Below are positions 42,915-55,778 of a stretch of 64,000 nt of DNA, one piece after another. The notes under the pieces are model-generated. The model did not search any database. It was not told the origin of the DNA and was given only the letters and a program-made list of their open reading frames with translations. Each line of letters starts with the position of its first letter. Within the stretch, counting starts at the first letter, position 1. Source of the DNA: Otatea glauca (Eukaryota; Streptophyta; Magnoliopsida; Poales; Poaceae); assembly GCA_036346275.1 (NCBI GenBank), contig CM070713.1:53563567-53627566 (forward strand), written 5' to 3'. The translations under genes were made by a program, and so were the position numbers.

Positions 42915-45900
42915 AAAGCGTATTTTCAAATTCTTCCTGATTTAGTATACCCGAAATAATTCAATCATTTGTAACTTTTGCATTATAACTCCAAAATTGG
43001 TGAAATGAATTTCTATATTCATGTAAAATCAGTTACCATCAGAATATGCAATAATATTTTGAAAATCTTCAATGGGTGAATTTGAAATTCAAATTCAAGC
43101 AAAAGGGCTCAATATGTGCTACATATTAAAATGTTGTAGACAAACTTAGAATTTAATGAAAACAATTTTATTAGAATCCTTATACATCCAGGAACTCAAA
43201 TATATAAAAATATTTATGTTTTACCTTTGTTTAAATTATTTCCCATTAAAGGTTATTCTCAATGGAATAAATAATAAAAAATGAATAATTGTATAAAAGA
43301 AATTCTAAAATAAATAAAATTTATTTCTAAGTACTTGTATGTCAGTAGCCTACTTTAATATGCTGAAATAATTAAGGTATGAACTTGATTTAGACTTGTA
43401 TATGAATAATAAATGGTTTACTGGAAAAGATGTATGTCTATATGTAAGTGCATATAGTAATCAGTAACGATATATCTATATATATATACATGTGAAAAGT
43501 GTCTAATAGCTACACAAGAATATGAATAGCTATCGGAATGAGTAAATTGTCACTATAGAATTGTTTCTAATGAAATATCACATATACACAAATTTATATC
43601 GTATCTAGAGCATAAGCATTTTATATGTAGAAAAATGTATACATGTACAGTTAATAAAGAGCACGGTCATGATAAATATACTAAATTCTAAATATCTAAT
43701 GTGATCAAACTAAATGATTCAACAAGAATCATTATAACAAAGTTATAAATAACACTTAACCAAATAATTGAATTTCCAATGCTTGTATAATCCAAATAGT
43801 CATAACCTTATCAAACTAGCTTCAAATTTGACAAAACCAAATCCTATAACTTTGAAAGATAATGCCCTTGCTGATTATGCAAAAATATCTTATGATTGTG
43901 CTAATCTGAATTAAGTCCTTATTAGGCCCTAATGATCACTTATATGGGAACTATCTCGAATAGAAGCCAAATGTCACGGAATTAGTTTTAAAACAATTCT
44001 GAGGTCATCCCCTGTTAGTACCTGAAAAATAGGTAGATTATCTTATAAGGTGCAGTCGCAAACTTAAAATGAAAACCGAGTTGTTTCGATATCACCTTTG
44101 TAGTTGTTTATACCTTTTCAGCAGCATATAAAATAACTACTCTAAGTGTAAAACTTTATGAAAATAGCGTAGAGATACTCTATAAAGTGCATGCTACTAT
44201 GTTCTGAAGAAAGAATATTATTTCGTTAAGGTTTGTATATAAAAGAGTCTAGTAACATAACCCTAAATGTTATGTTTTCTAAATAAATGAAACACTTAAG
44301 CATTTTCAACACCTCGTAGAATATCTCGTCTAAATGCTAATATTATGAAGATCATTTCAGAAATGATATTTAGGATATGGACTATCATATTCTGGAAAAA
44401 TATTTAGTTTATAGCTTAATATTCATCAGAATCCAGCTAGTGCTATAACCCTAAGTGATAATTGTTCACTACACTTGTAATCCAATTCCTTATAACATAA
44501 ACCTTATTGTCATTTAAGCTTTTTCAACAATGAATAGAATGTCTCGTCTAAACACTAAAATATATGAAATCAACTTAGAAATGTTCTTCAAAGTATATAC
44601 TATCCTGTTCTGAAGAAATACTCTTGTTTCGTCATGTTTTGCATATAAATCCTATTAGCCAAATACCCTAAAGTGTTATGTTTCATGAACTTCATAATAT
44701 GAATAAACAACTTGGCAATAATGAAGAAATCCATAGTTAATATATATTTGTATCACCAGAACCTTCTTGAAAACCATAAATAAATCTAGTAACCTAGCTT
44801 AACAGATCTAACTCATTCAAAACCCTTCTTATGCAAATCACTTAAGGCTAAATACTATTTGCATAACCCTATAACTAGTGTTTTAATTCTTTTAATCCAA
44901 ATAATTTTAGCATCTATAATTCGAAGTTATGAATACAAGAATTCATAATTTTAGCCTCTTGAATTCGTAAAGCAAGAATAGATAATCTATAAAAGAAGCC
45001 GTGTTTTGTTCATAATAAAAGCTATTAACTATGTGAATGTGTAATTAGCTAAATAATGAGGTCTTAAAATCATATAATTCAAACCCTAAAATGTACATGT
45101 TTTCTGCGGTGAATCTTTATTTGATTTTTCATCTGCTTTCTTTTGCCCTTATTAAAGTTGGATATTTGCTATATTTCCGCTGATCGACGTAGAATTTGAC
45201 GCCCTTCCTCCCGTCGATGCGACCTCGTCTTCGCCGTAAGCAATAAATAAGCAAGGCAAGCGCCTTTGACCATCTTGATCCCAAGATTTGATTTGCACTT
45301 GTGTTTACTAAATCTGTTTCATGCATGCGTTTACTTTCTGTAAATTCGCTATTTTGTGGTATTGGTAGATATACCTGTTGTCAGATGAAACTCCTTGATA
45401 ATTATGGAAATGTGAACCTTGATAACTATAGAATAGGGCTAGACATTACTTAATGCCAAATTGGGTATATGCGATCTTGTTAAACCTGCTTAGCCATGCT
45501 TTAGCTTTTTGTGGGGCAGATGATCATGATTAAAATTGTTTCTTGAAATGTTTTATATGGAACCTAAATGGTTCTTTTCAGGAAAATCGTTGCTGGTAGT
45601 TTGTTAAAAACCCAAAATAAAACTATGGTTTTGATGTGGGCGATTATTGGCAATAGCCAGATGTGTAGAGGGATTTGCACGTAGTGTAGGGTGGAGTATC
45701 GCCCGTGTCGGATTAAGGACCGAGCAAATGGGATGTTGTAGATCCATGTTTTTCGTGCAACCACGAGGGCTTGTATGGATGGGTCTTAGCCTATTAAGTT
45801 GTTTAGATGTGGCTTTGCATCTATAGAAGGCGGGAGATTGCACAGGCATTCCGGACAGGTCTGTCTGTAGGGGTTTCTACATACCAATGCAACGGTGTAC

Positions 45901-46829
45901 GCCTTGCCCTAGACAGAGACGTGGTGTTGTGTGTGATAAATGTGGATCCACGGCTTGGGTGAGTGTCTCTGTTTTCAGGGCGAGGGTTAACGTCCCGGGC
46001 TGGTGTAAAGCCACGTCTAGATAATGTAATGGCTCTGTATGATCTCCTTGCCGACACACCAAAGGAAGTGTGTTAATTGTTCTGGCGAAAAGGTTGATCA
46101 TTCCTTGTGGGTAAAGTGTACACCTCTGCAGAGTGTAAATCTAATCGATTAGCCGCTACCATGTTATGGGCACTTGGGAAAATCCTCCCAATGTTAGAGT
46201 CTTTGGTATTTTCTAAAATGGGTTTGGTCCGAACTTGTTTTAGCAATCGTTGCTTTATGTCGAAGGGCTGACATTGATGGACCTTATGGTTTGGATTATT
46301 CGAACTCACGCCATGGAGGATCGTGAGTATTACTTATCGTTGTATATATTTCTTATCAATCAACTTGCTCTTATAAATTCCGTTTGCAAATGATAAATTG
46401 TTTTACAATTCAATTTCGCTTTATGCAAATTAACTGTATTAGCCTTTCCTTTGAAATGGCCTGCATATATTATAGGTTTTGCTCAAGTCTTACTGAGTAC
46501 GTAAAGTACTCACCCTTGCTTAATTATTATTTTTTAGGTGGAAGTTAGCGAGGCTTCGAGTCTCTTTTCGTCGCAGGTTGCGGGATCTTCTTCGTCATGT
46601 TCTATCTGAGTTTATGCCTTGTCAGTTGCCTGCGGGTCGGATGGGCAAACTACAAGATATTGCTTCTTTTGCTGCTATCCTCTGTTTTGTAAGCTTCTCT
46701 TTGTATATTAGTTTCCGCTGTAATTATTTGTGGTGTGGTTGTGATTCCAATTGTTGTAAACATGTGAGTGCTAGCTATCGATCCGAGGAATAGCACAAGA
46801 ACACTACTAGAGAAAAGCTTATCACGACG

Positions 46830-47110
46830 GTTTGGAATCGTCATCACGCACGGTTTCCAACCGCTCAGAACCATGTGTCGCTGATGTCACGCCATATCAC
46901 GAGCGGTTCGTAAACCGTCTGTGATATTTCACATTACAGACGGTTTTTTAAAAAAACCGTCTGTGATATTATCATATCACAGACGGTTTTTGTTTGAAAC
47001 CGTCTGTTAAAACATTACATCACAGACGGTTTTAGTTAAAAACCGTCTGTTAAATATTTATATCATGCATCGGTTTTAAGTAAAAACCGCTCGTGATAAG
47101 GCTTCCACCG
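46830..47110 (+). repeat. CACTA subterminal repeats, left end
   Basis: At least eight copies of CACAGACGGTTTTT / AAAACCGTCTGTGAT occur in alternating orientation. They are the presumed TNPA-type binding sites. Confidence 0.85.
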
Positions 47111-47459
47111 CACAACCATTTTTCTATTTATTGGCTAGCCTCAGAAATGCTAGCCACGCCTCCGGAAAAAGCGTACTACGTAATAACTAAACTCATGTAA
47201 CAAAAACATTACAACCATTTCACTTACAGCATTATTATGTCCAATTCATCAATCAACCGATTAGATTCAATCACAATATGAAGCATATTACATATAGATT
47301 AATATTGCACGGCACATCTCTTTCATAAATGAACTCGTATATATTAATCAAATGTAAATCAATAGCATTAACCAATTAATAGAATACACAACTACAATTT
47401 ACAAATCCACAACACAAGTTTGATAATTAACCCAAATGGTAATTCAGAAAAAATACGAC

Positions 47460-48301
47460 TCCTCAAGTTATACGGCAGCGTGGAACTCGCCCTCTTTGTT
47501 TATAACTTGACTGAGCAAGAAGGCACAAAGCTGTCCTCGAATTCGCTCCAGATCAGCCTCTTCCAACGTAGTTGTTACCCGATTGGCCGTTTTCTTAGTG
47601 ACAAGGAGTTCCATGTTGTGGCAAACGTAAAATCCATAACGGTTATTCCCCTGTCCCTGCTGGTGGCACTTCAAATATAGATTTGGTTACTTCCAAACTC
47701 ATTATTACATAGTTTACATAGGATTATTGTGTACAGCGGATACCGGAAACTTAAAATCGTGATTCAGCTTCGCCCTGTCCTTGCCAGAAGGCCCTCCATA
47801 AGCTTTGTACACTTTGAACGCGCTACATGATTGCAAGAAGTTAGCCTCGGCTATTCCAGGAGAAACATACATGTTTGAACAACCTACATGAGCATGTTAT
47901 CGTTGGGAGAAACGTGATTAATTACCTGGTGATTAATTTTGCGATAGGTTGTAAGTCGTGGCTGCCACTCTGTAAGGAATCAAGGTAAATGACCCGATTC
48001 GTCGATGGATGAATTACAATGAGTACCAGTGAAACCTACGTGTATGTCGGCATGGTCAATTAACGTATCAGAGTTGTGAGCATAGTGCAAATCAAACTAG
48101 CACTTACCCCGGGTTGTGGGGTAAAAGTATGACCTCTTTATCTTTTTGAGCCGCCAAGGCCTCTCCGACGTATTTATCGACAAATCTGTAATCTCTATCC
48201 ATTGTTTGCTTGAGACTATGTGTGGGTCTAGAAACCCACCGTTGTTTGTTCTGTCTCGCTTCCCTGATCATGTATCTAAATATACGAAAGCATTGAGTCA
48301 T
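47460..48301 (-). pseudogene. Ulp1-like protease domain of CACTA element, catalytic Cys lost
   Basis: Minus-strand pieces: RDYRFVDKYVGEALAAQKDKEVILLPHNPG (about 48110-48190, reported in parts) matches the start of the Ulp1-like domain. At 47607-47672 the active-site stretch reads CHQQGQGNNRYGFYVCHNM. The position that holds Cys before Gly in the related element at 38000 (RCG) is Tyr here (RYG), a single G-to-A change. Downstream, a short exon ends FLLSQVINKEGEFHAAV. Intron-like AT-rich sequence separates the parts. The protease would be dead even if expressed. Confidence 0.6.
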
Positions 48302-48353
48302 ATATATATGACTTTATCGATATTACACGAATGTACACCGTGAATGCACACAC

Positions 48354-50370
48354 TTACAATGTCCAAGATCTCAAGAGCGCGCCGAGGGCGCCAAGGTTGA
48401 ATACGTCAAAAAGGTCCTTGAGGTCGGCTGTGAAGAATCCCCCCGATGACTCGTTGAATAGATGCTCAGGCTTGAAACTGACCGAGATACTCGTTATGCG
48501 GTCTTGCACTGGCTTTTTAGCATGTTCCAAGCACCAATTCTGCAATCTAACGCAAGCCATAGAAAGGTTCTTCATGCGCTCTCCGGTTACAAAAGGCTCT
48601 CCTAGCTGGTATACTCGGGCCAGCGTGGCAATTGGACAGTCTAATTTCTTCGTGATCTGCTTCGATTTGCCCTTGACTTTTTTTTCGCCATAAGTAGTCC
48701 GTGACGGAGACGAGTGGGCACCATCCCGCACAATGTCTTTTAATGCAGGGGGCACGGGAGCCGATTTGGTGCCCTCCTGAGGTGCAGCACATGACTCACA
48801 CAGTTGGGGAAGCTCCGGTGATGGAGGACGGGCGCCCAGGAGATGTCATCGCCAGGCCTTTGGATAAAAGTATGAATGGCGCCCCAAAGGTCACAATCTC
48901 ATCGCTTGGGGGCATCGGTAGTGGGACAGCCTTGAAATTATCGCTACACCGCCCACACTAACCTTCGTGAATCTGTTGCCACAAGGGTGGCGTGCACCAA
49001 CGCCTTCAATAAACGGATACGCGACTCCCGGCAAATGGAATAAGAATGGCCCCATAGACAAGTCTCACTTGAGAGTAATCGCGTGGCCACCTACATAACA
49101 AGACAGACTTAGCTATCAAGGCCTAACATCTATTTGTATGGAGCATTCAAGACATATATATAAGTACCTTGATTTCACAGATGTGAGATTTCCATGTTCA
49201 TTTGTGGAGTGGCGGACGACACCGCTTTTTTGGTAGTGGGGCTGATTTGCGCATAACTCGGGACTTGCGCAGCCGATTATTGAGCCTTTCCTCGAGGCTT
49301 TTTATCTTATTGTTGAATTCTTCTCTTAGTCTTTCCTCAACTTTGTACACTGTTCCTCTCGCTCGCTTTTGTTCTCTTCCTACTCGGTATTTGTCCGAGT
49401 CGCCTGAAATCCGGACTTTCAGGAACAAAACCCAACGCCTCGCGTGCGACTGTGGTGTTCCTTGTTTCCCAAGGCCGTGGAGAGTACATCTTTCTCCCCG
49501 TCCGCAAAAAGTGCCTCGGAAGATTGTGTACTCAACGCTACCGCAAGATCCCGAAAAGTTAATTCACTTACGAAATTATGGACAAATTACGACAAAATTG
49601 AAGTCCAATATCTTACCATCGTTGGAAGACTTCTCGTCCGAGGGGTTTGTAAAGGAGACGGTGTTTAAGACGTGGCACTTGACCTTGCTCGAGCCGCCTC
49701 CGCGCGTCGGTCAACGATACTTGCAAATGGCGCACAGCCTCCTCGCCCTCCCTCTCCCATTGGTCCCTCTTCCCGCGCACTCCAGCCGTGCCAAGTCCGT
49801 GGGGTGGGTGCTCCTTACTGCGCAGGCCTTGTGGGCTTCACTTTGACGCACGATTCATCCGCTGCCTTCGCCTCAACAAAATTTTGCCATACGCCCTCGA
49901 ATAAACCCGTACATAGAGAAGGGAGTCCTGTCCTTATTGACATATTCCTTGACAAGCGTGTTTGAAATTCTTCCACGCCTTTCCGCCACTAGCAAAGGCA
50001 TACCGTCGCACTAAGATCACAAAGTCTTTCGATATCGAACGAGGACATAATTTCGTCACCAAGTCGCTGCGGCTCTCATCACCAACGACTTCCAGGATGG
50101 ACAAGTGATGGGGACCCGTTCCCGTGCGACTATCCCGCACAATGTCCTAAATGCATTCACTGCCTTTCTTGGTTCGGTTGGGGCCCCATCCTTTCGATCA
50201 ACCGCCGTGATGGTATATCGTTCCGTGGGCCTTTTATTTGCTCCTCTTGGACCTCGAGGAGGTTTTCTTTTGGATGACTCATCACATCCTTCACACGGCG
50301 AACGAGGGGACACCATCTTGCAATCTAGGCTGGATGTCGTGGCACAACAGGAAAGACAAGTAAACAAAAT
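48354..50370 (-). pseudogene. TNPA-like (plant En/Spm, Ptta-type) CACTA protein, broken
   Basis: On the minus strand, AFRTLCGIVARERVPITCPSW near 50090-50160 resembles the conserved core of plant En/Spm TNPA-type (Transposase_24) proteins. A charged coiled-coil follows at about 49250-49340 (EERLREEFNNKIKSLEERL). A final conserved block at 48354-48755 includes DCPIATLARVYQLGEPFV and LSMACVRLQNWCLEHAKKPV. The frame changes several times between blocks. TNPA-type proteins bind the subterminal repeats. The plus-strand open frame of 214 codons at 49202-49846 is an antisense shadow. Confidence 0.55.
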
Positions 50371-51059
50371 GGAAGGCTACCAATTGATGGTCGCTTTTAT
50401 TTAATGGGTACAAAGGTAGTTCAAAGAAGGTAAGAAGGTAAGTTGAGAGTAGTATGGTTGTTCGCTTTTTTGGCATTTTCCTTAATTCGCAAATTTTCTT
50501 TTGCCTTATTCACCTTCACTAAAAGTGGATCTTCGTGTGCATAATTATGTATACACCCATTAGAGCACATGCAGCACATAAGTGCATTAAAAGGCTATGA
50601 AACAAGAGGTAAATGTAAAAGTTCATTCATAACAGAACATAATTTCTTTTCTTCACAACTTCAAAAGATTTTCATGCACCTTCTTGATATTTGCTTCCCT
50701 AAGCATCTCAAGATGCAATGAATAAAATAAACATGTAATAGCCAACGCTCATTAGAGCACCATTTTCGTAAATCTCAAAATATCTCCATCGAAATTGACA
50801 CAAATGAAACCAAAGATGCCATTCACTACATATCCAATTGGTCAACAACAGATTGAAAAAGGCCAAGACAAATGCATACACAAGTAGATTAATCACAGCA
50901 GGATAATAAATAAAATTTGGTGGCATTGCACATTCTATTCATGACAAAGAAGGCGCTTAGTATATCTCCTAGGTCCTAAACAATCTTGTCAAGTAAACCT
51001 AAACAGATGAATCAAATCATAAACCACCACGATTCAACAATTAAATTTCGCTCATCCGC

Positions 51060-51365
51060 ATAAGGTTCGACGAGGGGAGGAGTCGGCTATGGGGAGGCGC
51101 CGGCGCTGGGCGGCGGCGGCGATGGGGAGGCGCGGCGATGGTGGGCGGCGAGGGGCGGGTCGGAGATGGGGAGGCGCCGACGAGGGGAGGAGTCGGCGAT
51201 GGGAGGCGCCGACGACGGGCGGCGCCGGCGACGGGGCGGGTCGGCGATGGGGAGGCGCCGGCGAGGGGCGGGTCGAGATGGGAGGCGCCGACGACGGGGC
51301 GGCGTCGACGATTGGGAGGCGTCAGCGCGGGGCGGAGACGAATACTAGGGTTTTGAGCGCGTGAG
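51060..51365 (-). repeat. GC-rich GGCGCC repeat block at TNPA-like gene start
   Basis: Irregular repeats of GGGAGGCGCCGACGACGGG occur. On the minus strand they encode a low-complexity Pro/Arg/Ser run (PLVGASPSPTRP). A GC-rich first-exon region just inside the subterminal repeats is typical of the 5' end of En/Spm elements. No defined domain is present. Confidence 0.6.
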
Positions 51366-51419
51366 TGGAAGAGTGGAGAATGACAGATCTGCAGAGTGCG
51401 CATTTTATAGGTCACCCAT

Positions 51420-51640
51420 ATCACAAACGGTTCTACATAAGAACCGTCTGATATAAAAATATCACAGACGGTGCGTAAATAGAACCGTCTGTGATATTAA
51501 TTTATCACAGACGGTTCTATACTATAACCGTCTGAAATAGTTCATATGGCAGACGGTTATGTAACAAAACCGTCTCGTGATATTAATTTATCATGATCGT
51601 CCTATATTTGAACCGTCTCGTGATGAAGATTTAAACAGAC
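51420..51640 (+). repeat. Internal CAGACGGTT/AACCGTCTG array within CACTA element
   Basis: Six or more units of ATCACAGACGGTTCTA / TAGAACCGTCTGTGATAT occur in the element's centre, between the TNP2 and TNPA-like genes and directly upstream of the latter. No CACTA terminus adjoins it. This layout looks like the subterminal region of a second element that lost its tip. Confidence 0.8.
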
Positions 51641-51834
51641 TCATTGCTATGTTAAATCCAAAAGTTTGGCCTTCTTGACATAATGTATATCAGATATGGA
51701 ATTGTAGATGAAGCAATATCAAGAAAGGAAAGAAAACTATATTACATAAATAGATGCATATATACACAAAGTTGTTTTTAATTTCAAGCATCTCATTACA
51801 AACAACTATATTATCTTCTAGAGTACACTTGAAA
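51640..51834 (+). other. AT-rich 3' flank of TNP2 pseudogene
   Basis: This is non-coding AT-rich sequence after the end of the TNP2-derived frame. No terminal repeat or gene is visible. Confidence 0.4.
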
Positions 51835-54790
51835 TCATAACTCCACTTGCTTATTCTTTTGTATAAAAATTAGCCCTTCATGATGATCGACGCGTGCGTA
51901 GCTAGCTTCTTCGGGTTGTTCTTCCTGGACTGTGATTCTCGTTCCGATAGGAGGCAACTCTTCGAATTGATTGTATTCTTCCTCATCTACTACATTCTCT
52001 ACTCCGACAATCCTCCTTTTTCCCTGAAGAACTACATATCTCTTCTTATTGGACGGGTCGATTACATAGAATACTTGAACAGCTTGGTTAGCGAGTATGA
52101 ATGGTTCATCTTGGTATCCGACGCGTGCGAGGTCAACAAAGAGTGACACCGCATTTGTCAACTTTCACGGCCGGAGGTGGACCCAACGACACCTAAATAA
52201 GGGGATCTTGAATAGTACATAGTCAAGCTCCCAAATATCCTCTATGAACCCATAGTAGGAGCTCGTTGACCCAATGGTGTTGAACGATCTATGCGTACAC
52301 CGCTGTTCTGGTTTGTGCTCTTCATGTCCTGATCTCTCGTGTAAAATGTGTACCCATTTAAGTCGTATCCTTTCCATGTTACAACTGTAAATGTTGGCCC
52401 TTTTGCCAACCATGTGAGCGTATCACCTGAAGAGGTCCCAGTGATGGGTCGCTCCTTCAGCCATCTGATAAACTGAAGGTTATGCTGTCTCGTGATCCAA
52501 GGCTCTTGCCGCGTCGGATTCTCTTACCGCAGCTAGTGCTTATGCTCGTCGATGTACGGGGACACTACAGCCATGTGTTGCAAAACCGTGAAATGAGCTT
52601 GAGCATAGGAAGCCGGATCAGACGTGATTGCTTTCCTTCCGATGGTCCCGAAGCCCTGGAGTCTCCCCTCATGGTGAGATCGAGGCACACCTATTGGTTC
52701 GACCTGAGCCATGTAATCGACGCAGAACTCTACGACTTCTTCGGTTTCATAACCTTCGACAATGCTACCCTCTGGCCGAGATCGATTTCGTACGTAGGAC
52801 TTGAGAATCCCCATATACCTTTCGAATGGGTACATGCTACATAGGAACACGGCCCGATATCTTTATCTCTCACAAGGTGAACAACGAGATGGACCATGAT
52901 ATCGAAAAATGACGGAGGGAAATACATCTCAAGATTACATAGAGTCATCACCACCTCAGCCTGTAGTGCATCTAGTGCTTCGGGATCGATTACCTTCTGA
53001 GCAATTGTGTTAAAGAAATAACACACCTCGTGATTGTCTCCTAACCTTGACCGCAAAATACTTCTAATTACCACAGGAGCATTTGTGTCATCAAGACATG
53101 ACAATCATGAGACTTCATGCCAACTAATTTCAAATCTTGCATCAAACAAGTCTCTTCATGTTAGAGGAGTAACCGGACGGAACTTTCACACCATGCAAGC
53201 ACCGCACAGCTTCAGTTCTCTTGGCCTTAGACAAAGTGTAACAAGCGTGTTCGCAATATGTTCGGCTCAGATCTGTCTCTTTCGGTGCTAACTCGTGTCT
53301 TATGCCCATATCGACCAAGTCAAGGCGTGCATTGATATCGCCCTTTGATTTGCCTTTAATATTCAATAAGAGACCAATCAAGCTATCACAGACATTCTTC
53401 TCCACGTGCATCACGCCGATGCAAAGGCCGAACTTCTAGGTGCTCCCAATAAGGTAGGTCCCAAAATATTGATCTCTTCTTCCACATGCTCTTCTCACGG
53501 ACCTCGATTTACGCCTTTCCAAACGCAACATCCAAGTTCTTAACCATATCATGGATATCTATCCCACTTAAAGGCTTTGGAGCTAAACCGCCTTCGCTCG
53601 CTCCATCAAATTGTTTTTTCATTTTGCGGTATGGGTGATTCCTCCAAGGAACCTACGGTGATGCATGTAAACAGCTTTATGCGTGAGTGATTCAAACACA
53701 CACTCTCTGTATTGTCTAAGCAAAGTGAGTGTGGCTTTGATCCCTTTGTACTCGGCCCGATAGGTTACCAAGGGCGTGGTAATCATTTATGGTGCAGAAC
53801 AAAAGGCAAAGCAAAGTGAAGTTCTCTCGCTTGTACGCATCCCATACTGCACTTCAGAACCCATAGTGTTTTCAGATCTTCCACCAATGGTGCTAGCTAC
53901 ACATCAATATCGTTCCTGTGTTGTTTCGGTCCTTGGATAAGTATGCATAACAAAATGTACTTCCGCTTCATACACAACCAAGGAGGAAGGTTGTAGATAC
54001 AGAGATTCACGAGCCAAGTGCTATGCCGGCTACTCATGTTACCGAAAGGATTCATTCCATGTGTACTCAATCCAAACCTTATATTCCTCGGATCCTCACC
54101 GAATTCTTGAAACCTCCTATCGATGTTTCTCCATTGGATGGAATCAGCAGGGTGCCTTAGCATTCCATCGTTCTTACGCTCCTCCGAGTGCCAACGCAAC
54201 AGTTTTACCTCATTTGGGTTCGCAAACAAACGCTTCAAACGAGGAATTATAGGCAGATACCATGCCACCTTAGCAGGAGGTCCTTTCATCACCTGGGTGC
54301 CCTCACTGTCATCATCCGAATGACTCTTACGCTTGTACCGGGATGCGTTGCACACAGGACATATGTGCAAGTTCGCGCACTTTGGCGATACAGATACAAA
54401 TCGTTCGGACATGCATGTATTCTTTCTACATCCATTCCCAAGGGACAAAGAACCTTCTTAGCTTTGTAGGTGGTTGTCGCAACTCGTTTTCTCGGGAAGC
54501 ATGTCCGCTAATAAACGTAATAAAGACTGTGAAACTCTTATCGACCAACCGCTGCTTGCTTTCAATTTCAGCATTCAAGCACGGATGACAACCTTGTGTA
54601 TTTCGACTTGCAGCCTGTGAACAAAGGTTTCTCCGAGTCCTCCATCAAGACCCGGAATTTACCATATTCTCTATCATCACGGTTGCCTTCTACATCACGC
54701 AAGATCCGATTCAGATTATCTTCCCGCAATCTATCCTCATCGAACCACAATCGATATGACCATCCGACATATCATTGACTTCGTCGACCA
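51835..54790 (-). pseudogene. TNP2-type CACTA transposase, frameshifted
   Basis: On the minus strand, in order: NRDDREYGKFRVLMEDSEKP (about 54610-54670); HICPVCNASRYKRK (about 54330); IRFGLSTHGMNPFGNMSS and NLPPWLCMKRKYILL (53940-54100), the Transposase_21 (tnp2) core; MHVEKNVCDSLIGLLLNIKG (53350-53410); KVIDPEALDAL and MYFPPSFFDIMVHLVVHLVR (52860-53000), the DUF4218 region, followed by MYPFERYMGILKSYVRNR; then IEDIWELDYVLFK and FVDLARVGYQDEPF (51850-52260), the DUF4216 region. This is the canonical order for plant CACTA transposases. At least five frame changes and stops interrupt it. The Asp of the family's STDGMNPF motif is His here. Confidence 0.85.
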
Positions 54791-55250
54791 TGTTAATACC
54801 GCCTCAGATCTCCCGCTTCTTCACCGTGGATCGGTCCAACATGTATACCCGCTTTGAAACCCTCATAATCAAGTGTGCTTCGATGTGCGCAAAGTTTCAA
54901 ACATCTTCGATTCTCATACCAATGCACGGACAAGACATAAACCGCCCCCTTATTAAACATATCCTCTTCGCAGCTCTTCTAAAAGCGGAGACGCCATTCA
55001 TGTACTCTAAGACTCACACGGTTCTTAGTGTACATCCATCTTCGGTCCATCTACGCCAAGCAATACAACATTTAGTGTTAATGCAATTAAAACCCATTAC
55101 TACCCTTACAATGAAAGAACACATGAATATCTACAAGCTAAATCTAAAAATCATCAAATTCCATTCTTAATAAGGTAGATCTTGAATATACCGCAATTAG
55201 ACACCGTTATTAACCTTAGATCACCAAAATCAAATGGATCCTCAATCACC
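54791..55250 (-). pseudogene. Probable 5' remnant of the TNP2 gene
   Basis: Weak minus-strand matches to the transposase-associated N-terminal region (a YMLDRSTVKKREI-like stretch near 54830) are followed by AT-rich intron-like sequence. The start codon cannot be assigned. Confidence 0.3.
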
Positions 55251-55379
55251 TTTCAAATCAACGGTCTTCTTTTACCCAATCGCCTCACGGCCGCAGCAGC
55301 CAAATAAAAATAGATCCCAAACCCTAAAATGCACCAAGTGGCTCGGGCCTCAGATTTTATATAGCCGATAGAAATCTCG

Positions 55380-55700
55380 ACGGTTTTATAGAAAACCCGC
55401 CAATGATAACGAAATACGACGGTTTTATAATAAAACCGCTCGTGATATATGATGACGGTTTTATTACAAAACCGTGCTCGATAATATGTGATATTACAGA
55501 CGGTTTTATGAAAGAACCGTCTGTGATATATTCCTAGACGGTTTTTAATTAAACCCGTCTGTGACATGGATGTATATCACTGACGGTTTTTGTAGAGTAC
55601 CGTCTGTGATAATTTCATTGACGGTTAAAGTATAAAACCGTTAGTGATATTATTTGTCACAGACGGTTCCTCAGAACCGTCTGTGCTGAGGCGTCTAATA
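55380..55700 (+). repeat. CACTA subterminal repeats, right end
   Basis: About nine GACGGTTTTATAATAAAACCGTC-type inverted units precede the TAGTAGTG terminus. They mirror the left array. Confidence 0.85.
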
Positions 55701-55766
55701 TACCCCTTTCTGTAGTAGTGTAATCACATGGAGGTTCATGTTCATCAGAACAGGGTCTCACAGCAG

Positions 55767-55778
55767 TGGTATCAGAGC
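55767..55778 (+). promoter_or_regulatory. Primer-binding site of derivative
   Basis: TGGTATCAGAGC lies four bases after the LTR end CTCACA. It is the same initiator Met tRNA type as the coding element. Confidence 0.8.

Larger units (their letters stand above)
46802..55720 (-). mobile_element. CACTA (En/Spm) transposon, 8919 bp, both ends present
   Basis: Its ends are CACTACTAGAGAAAAG (46802) and CTTTCTGTAGTAGTG (ends 55720). The flanking triplets are GAA and TAA, a 3-bp target duplication with one mismatch. The uninterrupted LTR sequence at about 5591 (GCACAGTAATCACATGG) shows the empty site. Subterminal CAGACGGTT arrays lie at both ends. Genes run on the minus strand: TNP2 transposase first, then a TNPA/Ulp1-type gene. 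Coding regions have many stops and frameshifts. Confidence 0.9.
41331..55762 (+). mobile_element. Middle LTR of gypsy derivative, about 5.5 kb, split by CACTA insertion
   Basis: It runs from TGTAACATCC at 41331 to 46801 and resumes at 55721-55762, ending GGGTCTCACA. It serves as the 3' LTR of the truncated internal region before it and as the 5' LTR of the internal region after it. It has an AT-rich start, a GC-rich U3 part (42400-42880), TATA at 42908 and a long AT-rich R/U5. The frames in the GC-rich part differ between LTR copies and are not genes. At about 5.5 kb this LTR is unusually long. Confidence 0.85.

Noticed and set aside
49202..49846. A 214-codon plus-strand open frame
   Set aside because: It runs antisense to the recognisable TNPA-like coiled-coil and core on the minus strand, so it is a shadow frame.
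51089..51364. Gly/Arg-rich open frames on the plus strand
   Set aside because: They arise from GGCGCC-type simple repeats in all registers. The minus strand fits the CACTA gene direction better and even there no domain exists.
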